From Asterochloris sp. CNOR1 (taxonomy: Eukaryota > Chlorophyta > Trebouxiophyceae > Trebouxiales > Trebouxiaceae): 64,000 nucleotides of DNA. Below are positions 32,066 to 41,734 of this stretch, piece after piece; position 1 is the first letter of the stretch; each line of letters begins with the position of its first letter. The notes beneath the pieces are model-generated. The model was not told where the DNA came from, searched no databases, and saw nothing but the letters and a program-made list of their open reading frames with translations. The stretch lies in NCBI GenBank assembly GCA_963969365.1, contig OZ017756.1, positions 1,488,001 through 1,552,000 on the forward strand, written 5' to 3'. The position numbers were made by a program, and so were the translations under genes.

Positions 32066-35000
32066 TCAACAATGCTGCATGAGTTCCTCAGAATTCTGCT
32101 TTGCTGCGGCTCTTGCACTGCGGCGTGAGCCAGGCTGCACCTCCTCAGGTTGGCTGGCTGGCCGTGCTGCAGATGCAACCTTCTGCTGAGCCCTGGCAGG
32201 CATCTGAGGCGGCGCTGCACTATCGCCGTCATCCTTAAAAGCTGCAGACGCGCTGCCGACGCCAATGCTCAACGAGCCTGAGTCGCCACTGCCAATTGAC
32301 TCTGCCAGCGCTGGCACAGGGCCTTCGACCTCCACACTGCAGCCCAGAGACAAGCCATGGCCTGCACTCCCGGGGCGCTGCAAAGCAGCCTTGCCGATCC
32401 TGGAAGCTGTCGCGAGTGGCTTTCAATACAGTGTGCGACATGCTCAACAGCAGCGTGCATTACCTCTCCCCTTCAGCTCCGCTTGCAGCCTTGATGGCCC
32501 CAGCCAGGCCGGCCAGCACTTCTGCAGCCAGCACAGCATCCTGCAAGCAGTCCTCCTCCTTGCTGCCAGCAGCCTTGCCTGCTGGGAGAGTCTCCTCAGC
32601 CACAGCAGACTTCTTGGTGGCCTGCTGCTCCCTGCGCTTGCCCAGCTGTGCCTGCATGGTCATTTAAAGGCGTGGTGTGAGCAGATAAGTGCGTGACCCC
32701 AGTCAGACAACTGCCCACAAGCTCACACCAGCAACACATGCCTGTCACGGCCATGTAGCACTATCAAGGCGACTATGCGCCACTGGGTATTGGAGGGATG
32801 CAATGATGAGTCAAGGGATGGTTTGCGTGTTGCCCAATATCAGAATGCAGGGCAGTGTCTCAGGCCTCACCTGCACATAATGCGCCACTGAGGGAAACCC
32901 CTTCGCCTGGGCCTCAAAGATGGCAATGCCTGTGGGCTTCAAACCCCTCCTTGTCATACAGATGCTGCTGTTGCAGATCCAGCCCTGCAGGACAGGGTGA
33001 CATCCCTGGGAGCAGTTGTTTTGCGCTCAGTGCCTGCAAAGGACATTTGCTGAGAGCATAAGTTTGTGCATGATGTTGTCTTGTATGTGCTCAGAGGCCG
33101 GCGGGAGGGGTGACATGTTTTTGGGCTGTCTCATGTAGTCAGTTTGCCACAGTGGGGCCACTGTGTCAATCACCAGCTGAATGCATACAAAGGAGTGAGG
33201 CAATGTTGAAGGGCTGTCATTTGCGTCTTCAGGACACTGCAGGCACTGCCTGATGCCAGCTCATTGTATAAGCAGCTTGGTGTTTACTTTTAGCCGGCTG
33301 CAGCTTTCAGAGTGTCCCAGGCACAACAGCTTCAGGAAAAGCAAACCTCATTTGGGTGGTCATCCTCATAGCAGTGCGGGCACAGCCACGTGCCAGCAGC
33401 CATCTCCCTCTGCACATCCTCCAGCTCCATGCCGTAGCGCACCAGCAGGCAGGCCCTGCAGAAACGCCCGGTGGCCATGCCGCATCGCTGGCACTCTGAC
33501 TTGCCTGCACAAGCCAGCTAGTGCTGCATCGTCTTGGGCTCTTGAGGGTCTAGATGGCAGCTGACACACATGGGGAGGACCCCTAGCTATTGTACAGTGA
33601 TAAGTGTGGTGCCTGTCAGGTACCACGGGTGATGGAAAGCGAGCTGAAAGCTTAGCTGAGTACAAGTTGGCATGAATGGGCAGTAAGTTTGAGGCAGTGG
33701 AAAACAGCAGTCAGCATTGTAACGCTGTGAACAGTTGGCCAGAGTTGCAAGTACTCGGCCATGAAAGCTTGCATGACTAGCTCTGAGGGGCCAATCAGAT
33801 TGTGCAGCACAAATAGGCTGACCTGTGCAGGGCCTGGTGTCGTCCAGCACGCTGCAGCGGACGCAGTCCTCCTCGGCACACAGCTTCTTCTGGCGGCAGA
33901 AATGGCAGCATACACCTGCAGGCAAATTTTGAGCAGTCCAGGTAGATGCACTGTTATGTATCTGAACAGGGCAGCCTGATTTGCGGCAGGATGTGGCAAA
34001 GCAAGGAATGGGTCCCAACAGCCTGGCCATCAGACTGAGGCAGGTGCAACAGAGCTGGCAAAAACCAAGCTTGCACAGCAGCTATCCACAGACCGCTCAG
34101 TGACTTACCCTTATTGCTGTAGATGCTGCCGCGCCCCTTTGCATCGCATCTACGCTCTTTGACATATTTTTTCCACTTCTCCTGGTCAGTGTTCACCACA
34201 TCCTTGGGCAGCACAATCTTGCCTGCACAGAGAACAGGATGGAGAGTGAAGAGCTTCTATGTGCAGCAGGTGGCCCACAGAGCATGGCAGTCAATGCATA
34301 GCTTTCACAGTGGGTAGCCGCCGCCGCCCGCCTGGGCAGCATCACTATGCAACTTCAGACTGCCTGCAGTGCATCCATGGTGTTGGCATGGGCCTCACTC
34401 AACTGCATGGCTCTCAGCCAGTGTGTGCAGATGGGCTGCAGCACATTTCACACCTGAGTGGTCTTCCACAGTGCCATCATCGTCTTCAAGGCCCTTGCAT
34501 GGCGCTGCTGTGCCCTGCAGCCTGGCACTATGGCGCTGAGGGCCACTGGGCTTGGCCTGCAGCCAGTGAAAGGGAGCCCACACGTAGGAAACATGCTGTA
34601 TGGTGTCCAGTGGCACGCTGCGCTGCTGGTCAGGGATCCCACCTTAACAGTGCGTGCTGCCCGCTCAGGCTTGATGATCGGCAGACCAGCCTCCATTAGG
34701 GTCCTCTGGCCGGTGATGCCCAGCTGCTCTGCGCCAGGGGGTGGCATGTCATCAGTGAGGTCTGACAAAGTTGATGTGCCATGTCCAGCTTTTGGTGATG
34801 CAGCTGCTAGCTAAGATGCGCAGTTGGTGAGGAGGCATCTGGGGCACCATACCCCTCTGGAAAATGACAGAGTAGCCACTTTGTCACTCACTCCCTTCTG
34901 AGAGCTTGTCAGGTGTACTGACCACCCCGGAATGTCCTGTGAGTGCTGAGTGCCACAAGACTTGTCAGAAGTGTCCCCACATATACTTGCTAGGCAAGGA

Positions 35001-35134
35001 AAACAGTTGCCCGAATCTGGTGAGGAGGTTGCTCAGATCAGAAATGTTAACAATGCCTGATTTTGCGCACCGAGCCTCTCTGCATTCTGCTTGATTCTCC
35101 CCTGCCTCTGCAGCTCATATTCACTGGCTCTCAT
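32066..35134 (-). CDS. CDCA7-like zf-4CXXC_R1 zinc-finger protein
   Basis: Nine exons join in phase into 407 residues: 35134-35071, 34803-34643, 34514-34454, 34222-34109, 33915-33823, 33504-33347, 32984-32871, 32651-32464, 32336-32066. The N terminus MRASEYELQRQGRIKQNAER is the CDCA7-family leader helix. Residues about 134-255 form the cysteine-rich zf-4CXXC_R1 domain (PF10497): CHFCRQKKLC, CVRCSVLDD, CQRCGMATGRFCRACLLVRY, WLCPHCYEDD, WICNSSICMTRRGLKPTGI. The last two blocks resemble the plant group with extended WICNSSIC segments rather than vertebrate CDCA7. The family links DNA methylation maintenance to DDM1/HELLS remodelling; that role is inferred. The C-terminal third is acidic and alanine-rich, ending in a basic SRRSARAAAK block. 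The second acceptor was set by phase. Confidence 0.9.
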
Positions 35135-35420
35135 GAGGGTGCTGATCAAGAAGTGCTGATGGGCAGCAGAATAGCAGAGTTGACTTTCCACCAAGCGGGA
35201 GGCTGGGATGATCAGGACCTGAATGGCTGCCACATTACTGGGGATCAGCCCTTTGTACTGAGGGATTGGCTTCCACCAGCTTTTCAGTTTTCCATGAACA
35301 TCTAGAAGCCTAGAAAGAAGTAAGCAACACAGTGAGAGACGTGGCTCAACCCTCGCCGTGGCCGACCAGATCTCCTTACTTTGAGCTCAAACCTCATTCA
35401 CAGCACATCCAATCGCCAAC
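35135..35420. promoter_or_regulatory. Divergent promoter region CDCA7-like / LHCSR
   Basis: The 286 bases lie between two divergent start codons. They must hold both 5' UTRs and a shared or overlapping promoter. No obvious TATA box was seen. Confidence 0.45.
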
Positions 35421-38258
35421 ATGAACGTCGTCGCTATGCAGCAGCTGCAGGTCGGCTCCACCCGCCCACTGACCCAGGTCAGGCAGCCAAGGAGCGCTCG
35501 TTCACTCAGGTAGGCCACATCATGCGTCGGGACCCCTATGATCCTTCGGGCGGGATCTTTGAGTGGCTGGCCGCGTGAAGGGCCGCCCCAGCTGCAACAG
35601 CCAGGAAGACTTGTGCTCCACCAGCATCTGAACTGCAGCCAGCCAGGGATGCCCTCTGATGTAGCCAGTCTCTCAGGGCAGCCATCAGATTGGGGTCAGC
35701 TGCACGGCAGTTGCCTGTGTGCCCGGCATGTGCTGATCCTAGCCAGCATATTCATCAACTGAGCAAAAAATGGCTGACACTGCTGGGTACTGTGGTGGCT
35801 TGGCATGCCATCCAGGCAAGGGCCTCAGAAGTGCTAGATCTGTACATGCATGCACACCACGCTTTTGCGCAGGCGGCACTGTTGAAAGTTCTGGTGCTTG
35901 CATCAACATTGCCAAATTTTGGGGGGCCGCCCGGGTTTAGCACATGAACAGATCGTCTAGCTCAGTGCACGCTGCACATATTACCTCTCTGCCCACTCTC
36001 CAAGTGTCACACCTGCAGGAGCAGCGTTCGTGCCTCAGCCCAGCCAGAGAAGGACCCCTATGGTGCCCCTGACGTCGACGCCGTCCCAGGAAGCGCCCTG
36101 GAGTATGCAGTAAGTTTGTGGGGAGCTTTGATTAGTGCTTCTCAGTTCTGGGGCTTCACATCACTTTTACCAGTCAGCCATGCCGGTGTGCGTCTCTTTT
36201 GCGTTGGAGCTGGCTAGCCTGTCAGCCCTGAGCTGCTTGACTACCTTTTCATGGCCATTGTTGACTCTCTTGTGCATTACTCGGGCCCATCATTCAGCTT
36301 TGTGGCCCAGCTGGCTTGTCAACAATGAGCCAGTCCTTCGTGTCACCTTCCCAGTCAGGCCAAGCATTGCCTTCATGCACACATTGCTTCGCGGCTGCTT
36401 GTAGCTGTGTGCTGGAGTAGCCTTGGCGCAAGTGCTATGCTGCTGCCAGCATCTAAGGATGCTCGCCCCATGCTGTTCTTAGTGCTATCTATCACCTGCC
36501 AAACCTCTGACCACTCTTTGGTATCTGCCCTGCAGAAGACGATGCCAGGCATCTCCCAGCCATTCCCCAACATCTTTGACCCCCTGAGCTTCCTGTCCAA
36601 CGCTGGCTCCAGCAACACTGCTGTCCGTGACCTCAAGAGGTGGCGCGAGTCTGAGATCACTCACGGGCGTGTGGCCATGCTGGTGAGCTTGCATTCTCTG
36701 AATGCCCATGGATGTGCATGCCCTTCAAATTGCCCACTGCAACTGTACTGTTCCTTCTGCAATGTTCCTCTTCCAAGTATATGCATCTGGGCCTTGCCAT
36801 TTCCAGTGATGTCAGCCACTTGTTGCGTGCTGTAAGGGGCTTTTGAGTCTGATTCTGCCTGCTTGGTCTGCCTAGCATGTGCCTGAGCCAGATCACTTTT
36901 GGCTGCAGGCGTCTCTGGGCTTCATTGTACAGGAGCAGAAGCTGCCTGGCCCCTTCCCCCATGTGTCAGGTGGGTTTGCTCTGGCGCAGTCTAGCCCAGG
37001 CCTGCTAACAGCCCTATCATTGGTAGATGCAAGCAACACTTTTTGTGTTGATTTCCAAGCAGCAAGCATTTTGCAAAGATGACACAAGCATTGGGGTTGT
37101 GCGTGCTAAATTCTGGCAAACTTGGGCAAGCCTCACAAATGTGGCCGCTATTAAGCGGTTTACTGCCTGCTTGCAGTCAGCATCATGCCTGTTTGCAACT
37201 CCTTGCCACTTTCACGGCCTCCATGGCTTACCTTGAGATGAAGCACTTTCTGGGCAGCAACACCTCATGTTGTGTACCTTTGATATGCAGGCCTGCAATC
37301 AGTGTGCAGCGCCATCTCAGGTTAAGTACCATTGGATTTGCAGGCCCTGCAATCAACCACTTCCAGCAGGTGGAGTCTAAGGGTGCCATCTTCTGGGAGC
37401 CCCTGGTGCTGGCCATTGGTGTTGCCGAGGCCTACCGTGTCGGCCGTGGGTGGGAGACACCCACCAGCGAGAAGTTCTATGCCCTGAGGGTGAGCCCACT
37501 TGAACTATGGTCCTCACCTTGCCCCTTGCTGCAAACGAAAAGCTCTGCCCCCTTTGAGTGGGTGCTCCACCTTGTTTTTGTGTGTACACCTGCTTCTTGG
37601 CCACAGCTGTAGCACGCAACCCAGGCCTGCCAACCCTGTGTCTGCACAGCTCATGCAACCAGCTGTCGTTGCCCTTGTCCAGGATGACTACACCCCTGGA
37701 GACCTGGGCTTCGACCCTCTGGGCCTGTACCCCACTGTGAGTGCTGCAAACAGTGTTCTTTGTCACACAGCGATATCTGTGAGGGCTTCGACCCCTAGCT
37801 CTGGTGTCTTTCTTAAGTCATGCTCCGCATTGTGGGTGCTTGGCCACAGGCTCTTGCTGCTGCCTCTTGTGTCCTCTTTGAAACACAGACATGTACCTGG
37901 TGGTGCTGTGGCTGTGCCTTGCTGCACCTGCAGTCCACTTCTGCCTGCATCTGTATTTTGCAGGACCCCAAGGAGCAGTATGACCTGAAGACCAAGGAGT
38001 GAGTGCCAGCAGTAGCCGACACCGCCCCAGCATCTGCAGCTATGCCTGGATGCGGAGCCTAAGAGTTTTGCACTTGTGTTCATCTTCCTGTTCGTACTGT
38101 TGTATCAGCCAGCATTAACACCTCCAATCTTGCTCTGTAGGCTGAACAACGGTCGCCTGGCCATGATTGCCATCGCTGCCTTTGTGGCCCAGGAGCTGCG
38201 TGTGCAGGAGCCCATCTTTGAGAACTTGGGCGCAAAGATCAGCAACAACACCGTCTGA
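35421..38258 (+). CDS. LHCSR: Light-harvesting complex stress-related protein (LHCSR)
   Basis: Eight exons join in phase into 246 residues: 35421-35509, 36019-36109, 36536-36682, 36909-36969, 37344-37489, 37683-37736, 37964-37998, 38141-38258. The first about 40 residues are a chloroplast transit peptide rich in Arg, Ser and Gln. The three LHC helices follow: helix 1 RWRESEITHGRVAML|ASLGF, the middle SGPAINHFQQV...WEPLVLAIGVAEAYRVGRGW, the DDYTPGDLGFDPLGLYP loop, and helix 3 KELNNGRLAMIAIAAFVAQE. The SGPAI-HFQQ and GW-TPT blocks are LHCSR-specific among LHC proteins. The role is energy-dependent quenching (qE) in photosystem antennae. The protein stops nine residues after IFENL, so it lacks the acidic C-terminal extension known from Chlamydomonas LHCSR3. 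Confidence 0.95.
37287..37378 (+). repeat. Echo of LHCSR exon 5 5' edge
   Basis: The acceptor and start of exon 37344 (GCAGGCCCTGCAATCAACCAC..CAGCAGG) are echoed 52 bp upstream at 37287-37324 (GCAGGCCTGCAATCAGTG..CATCTCAGG). Confidence 0.85.
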
Positions 38259-39122
38259 GTCAGCCATGCCAGTGCCCTAAATATCATCCCCAATTCTTCA
38301 TGCAACACAATCTCTTGAGGGAATCACATGCTTGAAGATGAGAGATTCCCCGCTGCTCATTATGCTTTTTGATTCTTGAGCCCCATTGTCTGGCTTACAA
38401 TGGTACATGTGAGATGTGAACGTTGTGTCCACGTATAAGCGTGTAATCACAACTGAGTGTCTTTGACTTGGTACGGGCTATGAGCAAGCTTCACTGACCT
38501 ACGGTAAGCCATGTGGCGCCCCGCAACAAGGCGTGAAACTTAGAGGCCTGCTCCAGGATCACAAAATACGGCAACTTTTCGATTGAATACGCAGAATTCG
38601 CACTTTTCAAGCTTTCCTTGCAGAATACCAGCAAATGCGTCCCACATTCTGCTTTCCTTATGCTTGCCCTGCGTCCCACCCTGGTGCAGGCTAAAATCGA
38701 GCAATACTGCAGCTGTGGGCGGTTCTAAGGTTGAACACTGTGACAAGGGGCTGCAGCCTGCCAGCAGAATGCCAAACTTCGGCAGTGGGTTGAGCCTCTG
38801 CCAGTTGAGGAGGCTGCTGAAGTTGAGTCCTGAGCCTACAGCCTGCTTTCTAACTTCCAAGGCTCTGCTCCAACATGAAAAGGCGTCACGTAGTGCTGTA
38901 TTATGTAAAACCGTATAAACCCGCATGTTGGGGCTGAACGGAATACTCGCGTATGCAGTATGGCGTATGCAGTATGAAGTATGCCGTGTTTTGTAACCCT
39001 GGCCCCTCCGCGACAGAGCCTAGTCACGGTGTTCATGCCCACCTGAAGACTTCTTGAGAATGTTTGAAATTCATATCAATGAGCTTAGGCCTGTGTGCCT
39101 ACTTAGAGCTTTTTAATCTCAC
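38259..39122. other. Intergenic region after LHCSR
   Basis: Contains the LHCSR 3' UTR and an AT-richer stretch. Near 38950-38990 is a short run of GTATGC/GTATG repeats. A minus-strand frame of 128 codons (38540-38926) has no recognised homology and no splice-supported extension. No gene can be supported here. Confidence 0.5.
38442..38446 (+). terminator. TGTAA polyadenylation signal of LHCSR
   Basis: TGTAA 184 bases after the LHCSR stop, the normal chlorophyte signal and distance. Confidence 0.6.
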
Positions 39123-39142
39123 CCCATAGGAAGGCAGGCCAG

Positions 39143-40211
39143 ATGAAGTCTAAGCCAGGCAGCGGCAAGAGGCAAGACCGCAACTTTGAGATTGTTGTCA
39201 ACCACATCACCATCAATGAAGACCTGCTGCCCCAGGTCTCGCGGCAGAGCGTGGCAGCTCTGAAGAATGTCTTTGGACACAACATAAAGAAGTACTCAGG
39301 CACCCCTTCACCACAAGCCGGGCAATGACCATGGCCATTTCCTAGTGATGTCTGAGGCTCCCAAGTCCAAGAGCGCTGTCAAAGCCCGTATTGCTGACTC
39401 CATGGCACTCACCTTTGGCACAGAGACTGGGTCTGTGGAGGTCAAGGTGTTCAATGAGTTGACAGCAGATGCTGGACCAGCTCACGGCCTGAAGGGGCTT
39501 GGCGACTACAGGTCGCTGTACTTGAACAACAACGACCATGAGAATCATCGCCCAAAGGATCCTGAGCACAGGACAGTGGAAACCTTGTGCAGTGGAGAGT
39601 GGGAGATCTCGCATGGAGGTGCCAGAAATGGCTCTGGGCGGCAAGGCCCGGTGCAGGTGGCAACAGCAGCTATCAAGGCAGGAACTCCAGAATTTCAATG
39701 CAAGACGTATGAGGGGTTTGAGCGTCTGCTGGAAGCCGCGGCAGAGAGTCTGGGTTGCACGAAAAGCGCCTTGCCGATATTTTTGGCCAAGGACTCTTTT
39801 GGCACTGTGCTAAGGCGGAAGGAAGGCAACCTGATTCGCAACCCTGCCTATGACGAGGAGGAGTTCAAGGCCCTCCCAAAGAAGGAGCAGACTGACAAGC
39901 GGAAGCGCTCCTTGAAGTACCTGCAAGGGCCCAACGGATGCCTGCGAGAGGAACTGTTGGTTGATCATGAATTTTTAGAAGCGCACCCTCCTGACTTTTA
40001 TCGATTCAGGCTCCTTGGGCCTGTCAGGAAATTATCTAGACGTGGCAACCTTTCTATCGCCAAGCTGAAGCAGCACTATGAGGAGGCATTCATGGATCTT
40101 TTTGAGCAAGGCCCCTCTTTTGAATGGTTAGCTGATCGCGCGCCAGCACGGGCACAAGTCAGATATGACCTGCCACCAGCTGTCATTGCTGATGTGATGA
40201 AGGCCAGATGA
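39143..40211 (+). CDS. Unknown intron-poor gene, two consecutive reading frames
   Basis: Two open frames follow each other: 39143-39328 (basic 61 aa, MKSKPGSGKRQDRNFEI...) and 39345-40211 (about 288 aa, ending ADVMKAR). They may form one gene. A 46-nt intron 39300-39345 with a weak GC donor would keep phase, but this is not secure. The larger product is hydrophilic and charged, with KKEQTDKRKRSLKYL and RPHFYRF-like basic/aromatic stretches (residues about 180-240). It has no membrane span and no family I recognise. A TGTAA signal 85 bases past the stop supports its end. Its long uninterrupted frame and lack of exon-edge echoes differ from all neighbours, which fits a recent arrival or a mobile-element gene. 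Confidence 0.55.
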
Positions 40212-40295
40212 AGCAAGCTTGTTTACAAGATCATGAAGTTGTTTGCCACAGCACAGGTGTGGGGAGCGCACCCACGTTCCCACACCGTATGACTT

Positions 40296-40300
40296 TGTAA
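40296..40300 (+). terminator. TGTAA polyadenylation signal of the unknown gene
   Basis: TGTAA 85 bases past the stop at 40211. Confidence 0.4.
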
Positions 40301-40593
40301 CAGATGCACAGATTGCGTGGGTGCAGCCCATTTCAAGCCCCCAGGAGGTCCTCTTTTGCAACCAGGGATTCAAGTCTAGCCAGTGCCAGGTCCAAAAATC
40401 CACCACATGTGAGACATGTTTTGGTCAGGCTGGTTCCCTCAGGTTGATGTCTTCAAGTGAAGTTCAAGTGTAGTGAAACTTTGTTGTGCAGTGGCTAGCC
40501 AGAGATGTTTAATTGGCCCAGAGAACAGGGTTACGCGGGAATGCAGATCATCGATTCATGTAGACCAAGAGTGTTTCAAGTGTAGTCTGTCAG

Positions 40594-40617
40594 GGGGCAA
40601 GCCTGCAGGCTTGCCCC
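40594..40617. repeat. Perfect 24-bp palindrome
   Basis: Two 12-base arms, GGGGCAAGCCTG and CAGGCTTGCCCC, meet without a spacer. It lies eight bases after the second copy of a 12-bp direct repeat. Confidence 0.95.
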
Positions 40618-41628
40618 TCAAGATGACATGTGGTTTTGTGGGGTGATCTCTCACTTTCTGAGTGGCATTTGACACCACTCAGTAAAATGTGACTTTTAGC
40701 AGGTCAATGTGACTTGCTGAGCAAGGAAACTGGCACACAGAGGCTGGGTTTGAGAAGGGGAGACCAGCCACTTCAGCATTGAGGACAAGTCTCATGAAAA
40801 TCATGCAGAATTGTCAGCAGAACAGGGGGCAGCTTTGGGCTGTAGCCACACAAGGGTTCAGACAGATTTCGGTCCCTGCTGCATCAATGAAGAGGGGCAA
40901 AGTCTCACATGTGGCAGCACCTGAGCCCCCCTCACACGTGGGTCAAGGGGAAGGGAGCCATGAGAGCTCTCTTGATGGGGCATGATAGCACTGACACAAA
41001 GGACACACAGGACACAACAAGATCATCCCACTGGGCATACTCAGCAAGCTCACGAGTCTGCTCCAGGCACCCAGGCAGATTGCAGGCTTGCCAGCAGCTG
41101 CGGTCCTGGCAGACTGCAGTGTACAGCTGTGTCCTTTGTGTCGGTGTGTCTCAAAGAGACGTGGAGATTCTTGGGACATGGCACACGGATGGCCTCATGC
41201 CAATCCGTGAAGGGCAGGATTGGCCAAAACCACCTGGCTTTCCCCAGTTCACCAGGGCGACGCTGCTGCAGCATGTGATGACCAAAGGTGGTATGTTGCC
41301 TTCCTAACCTTTGAGCATCTTGCTGGTCCTCCCTGAGACCCTGCCTTTCACTGAGCCTTCTTTAAGCCCTGCAGGCCCTGATCAGGGCTTTGGCCTGCCA
41401 TGCTGCCACTTAAACCACCTCAAGCTGATGTTTCAGCCTAGTAATTCTGATCATTCGTTGCGTGCCACTCAGTCCAGTCTCCGAGATGCTTGCAAGGGGA
41501 ATTGTGACACTAGATATGTAGACCAAGCCTGGTGTCACGGCAAGTCTGAGAGAACAGGCCGCAAGGGGCTTGCCCTGGTGGTAAGCATGCGTGTCTGTGG
41601 AGTGCTTTCTCACCTTTGAATGATATGT

Positions 41629-41645
41629 TACACTGCTCAATGTAA
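41629..41645. terminator. Facing TGTAA signals
   Basis: TTACA at 41629-41633 reads TGTAA on the minus strand, about 100 bases past the Ndc10-like stop. TGTAA at 41641-41645 is on the plus strand. They may serve transcripts converging from both sides. Confidence 0.4.
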
Positions 41646-41734
41646 CATGACTTTCAGCAGAAAAGACTGACCTGTTCATTCAAACGGCTGTAGGAATCGT
41701 CATTGAAAGTTTCAGCAAACAATCAAAGGCATGC

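Larger units (their letters stand above)
40212..41734. other. Spacer with palindrome and degenerate repeats
   Basis: Between the unknown gene and the stop of the Ndc10-like gene. A plus-strand frame at 40909-41307 (132 codons) contains a plausible stretch DVEILGTWHTDGLMP but no homology or splice evidence, so it is not called. The region holds a perfect 24-bp palindrome, two 12-bp direct repeats (40463-40474 and 40575-40586), and a about 50-bp motif present at about 40660-40710 and again at about 41607-41660. Confidence 0.5.

Noticed and set aside
38540-38926. Minus-strand gene between LHCSR and the unknown gene
   Set aside because: The 128-codon frame has no recognised family and no supporting splice or poly(A) pattern.
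40909-41307. Separate gene in the 132-codon plus-strand frame
   Set aside because: No start context, homology or splice continuity was found. Kept only as a mention in the spacer entry.
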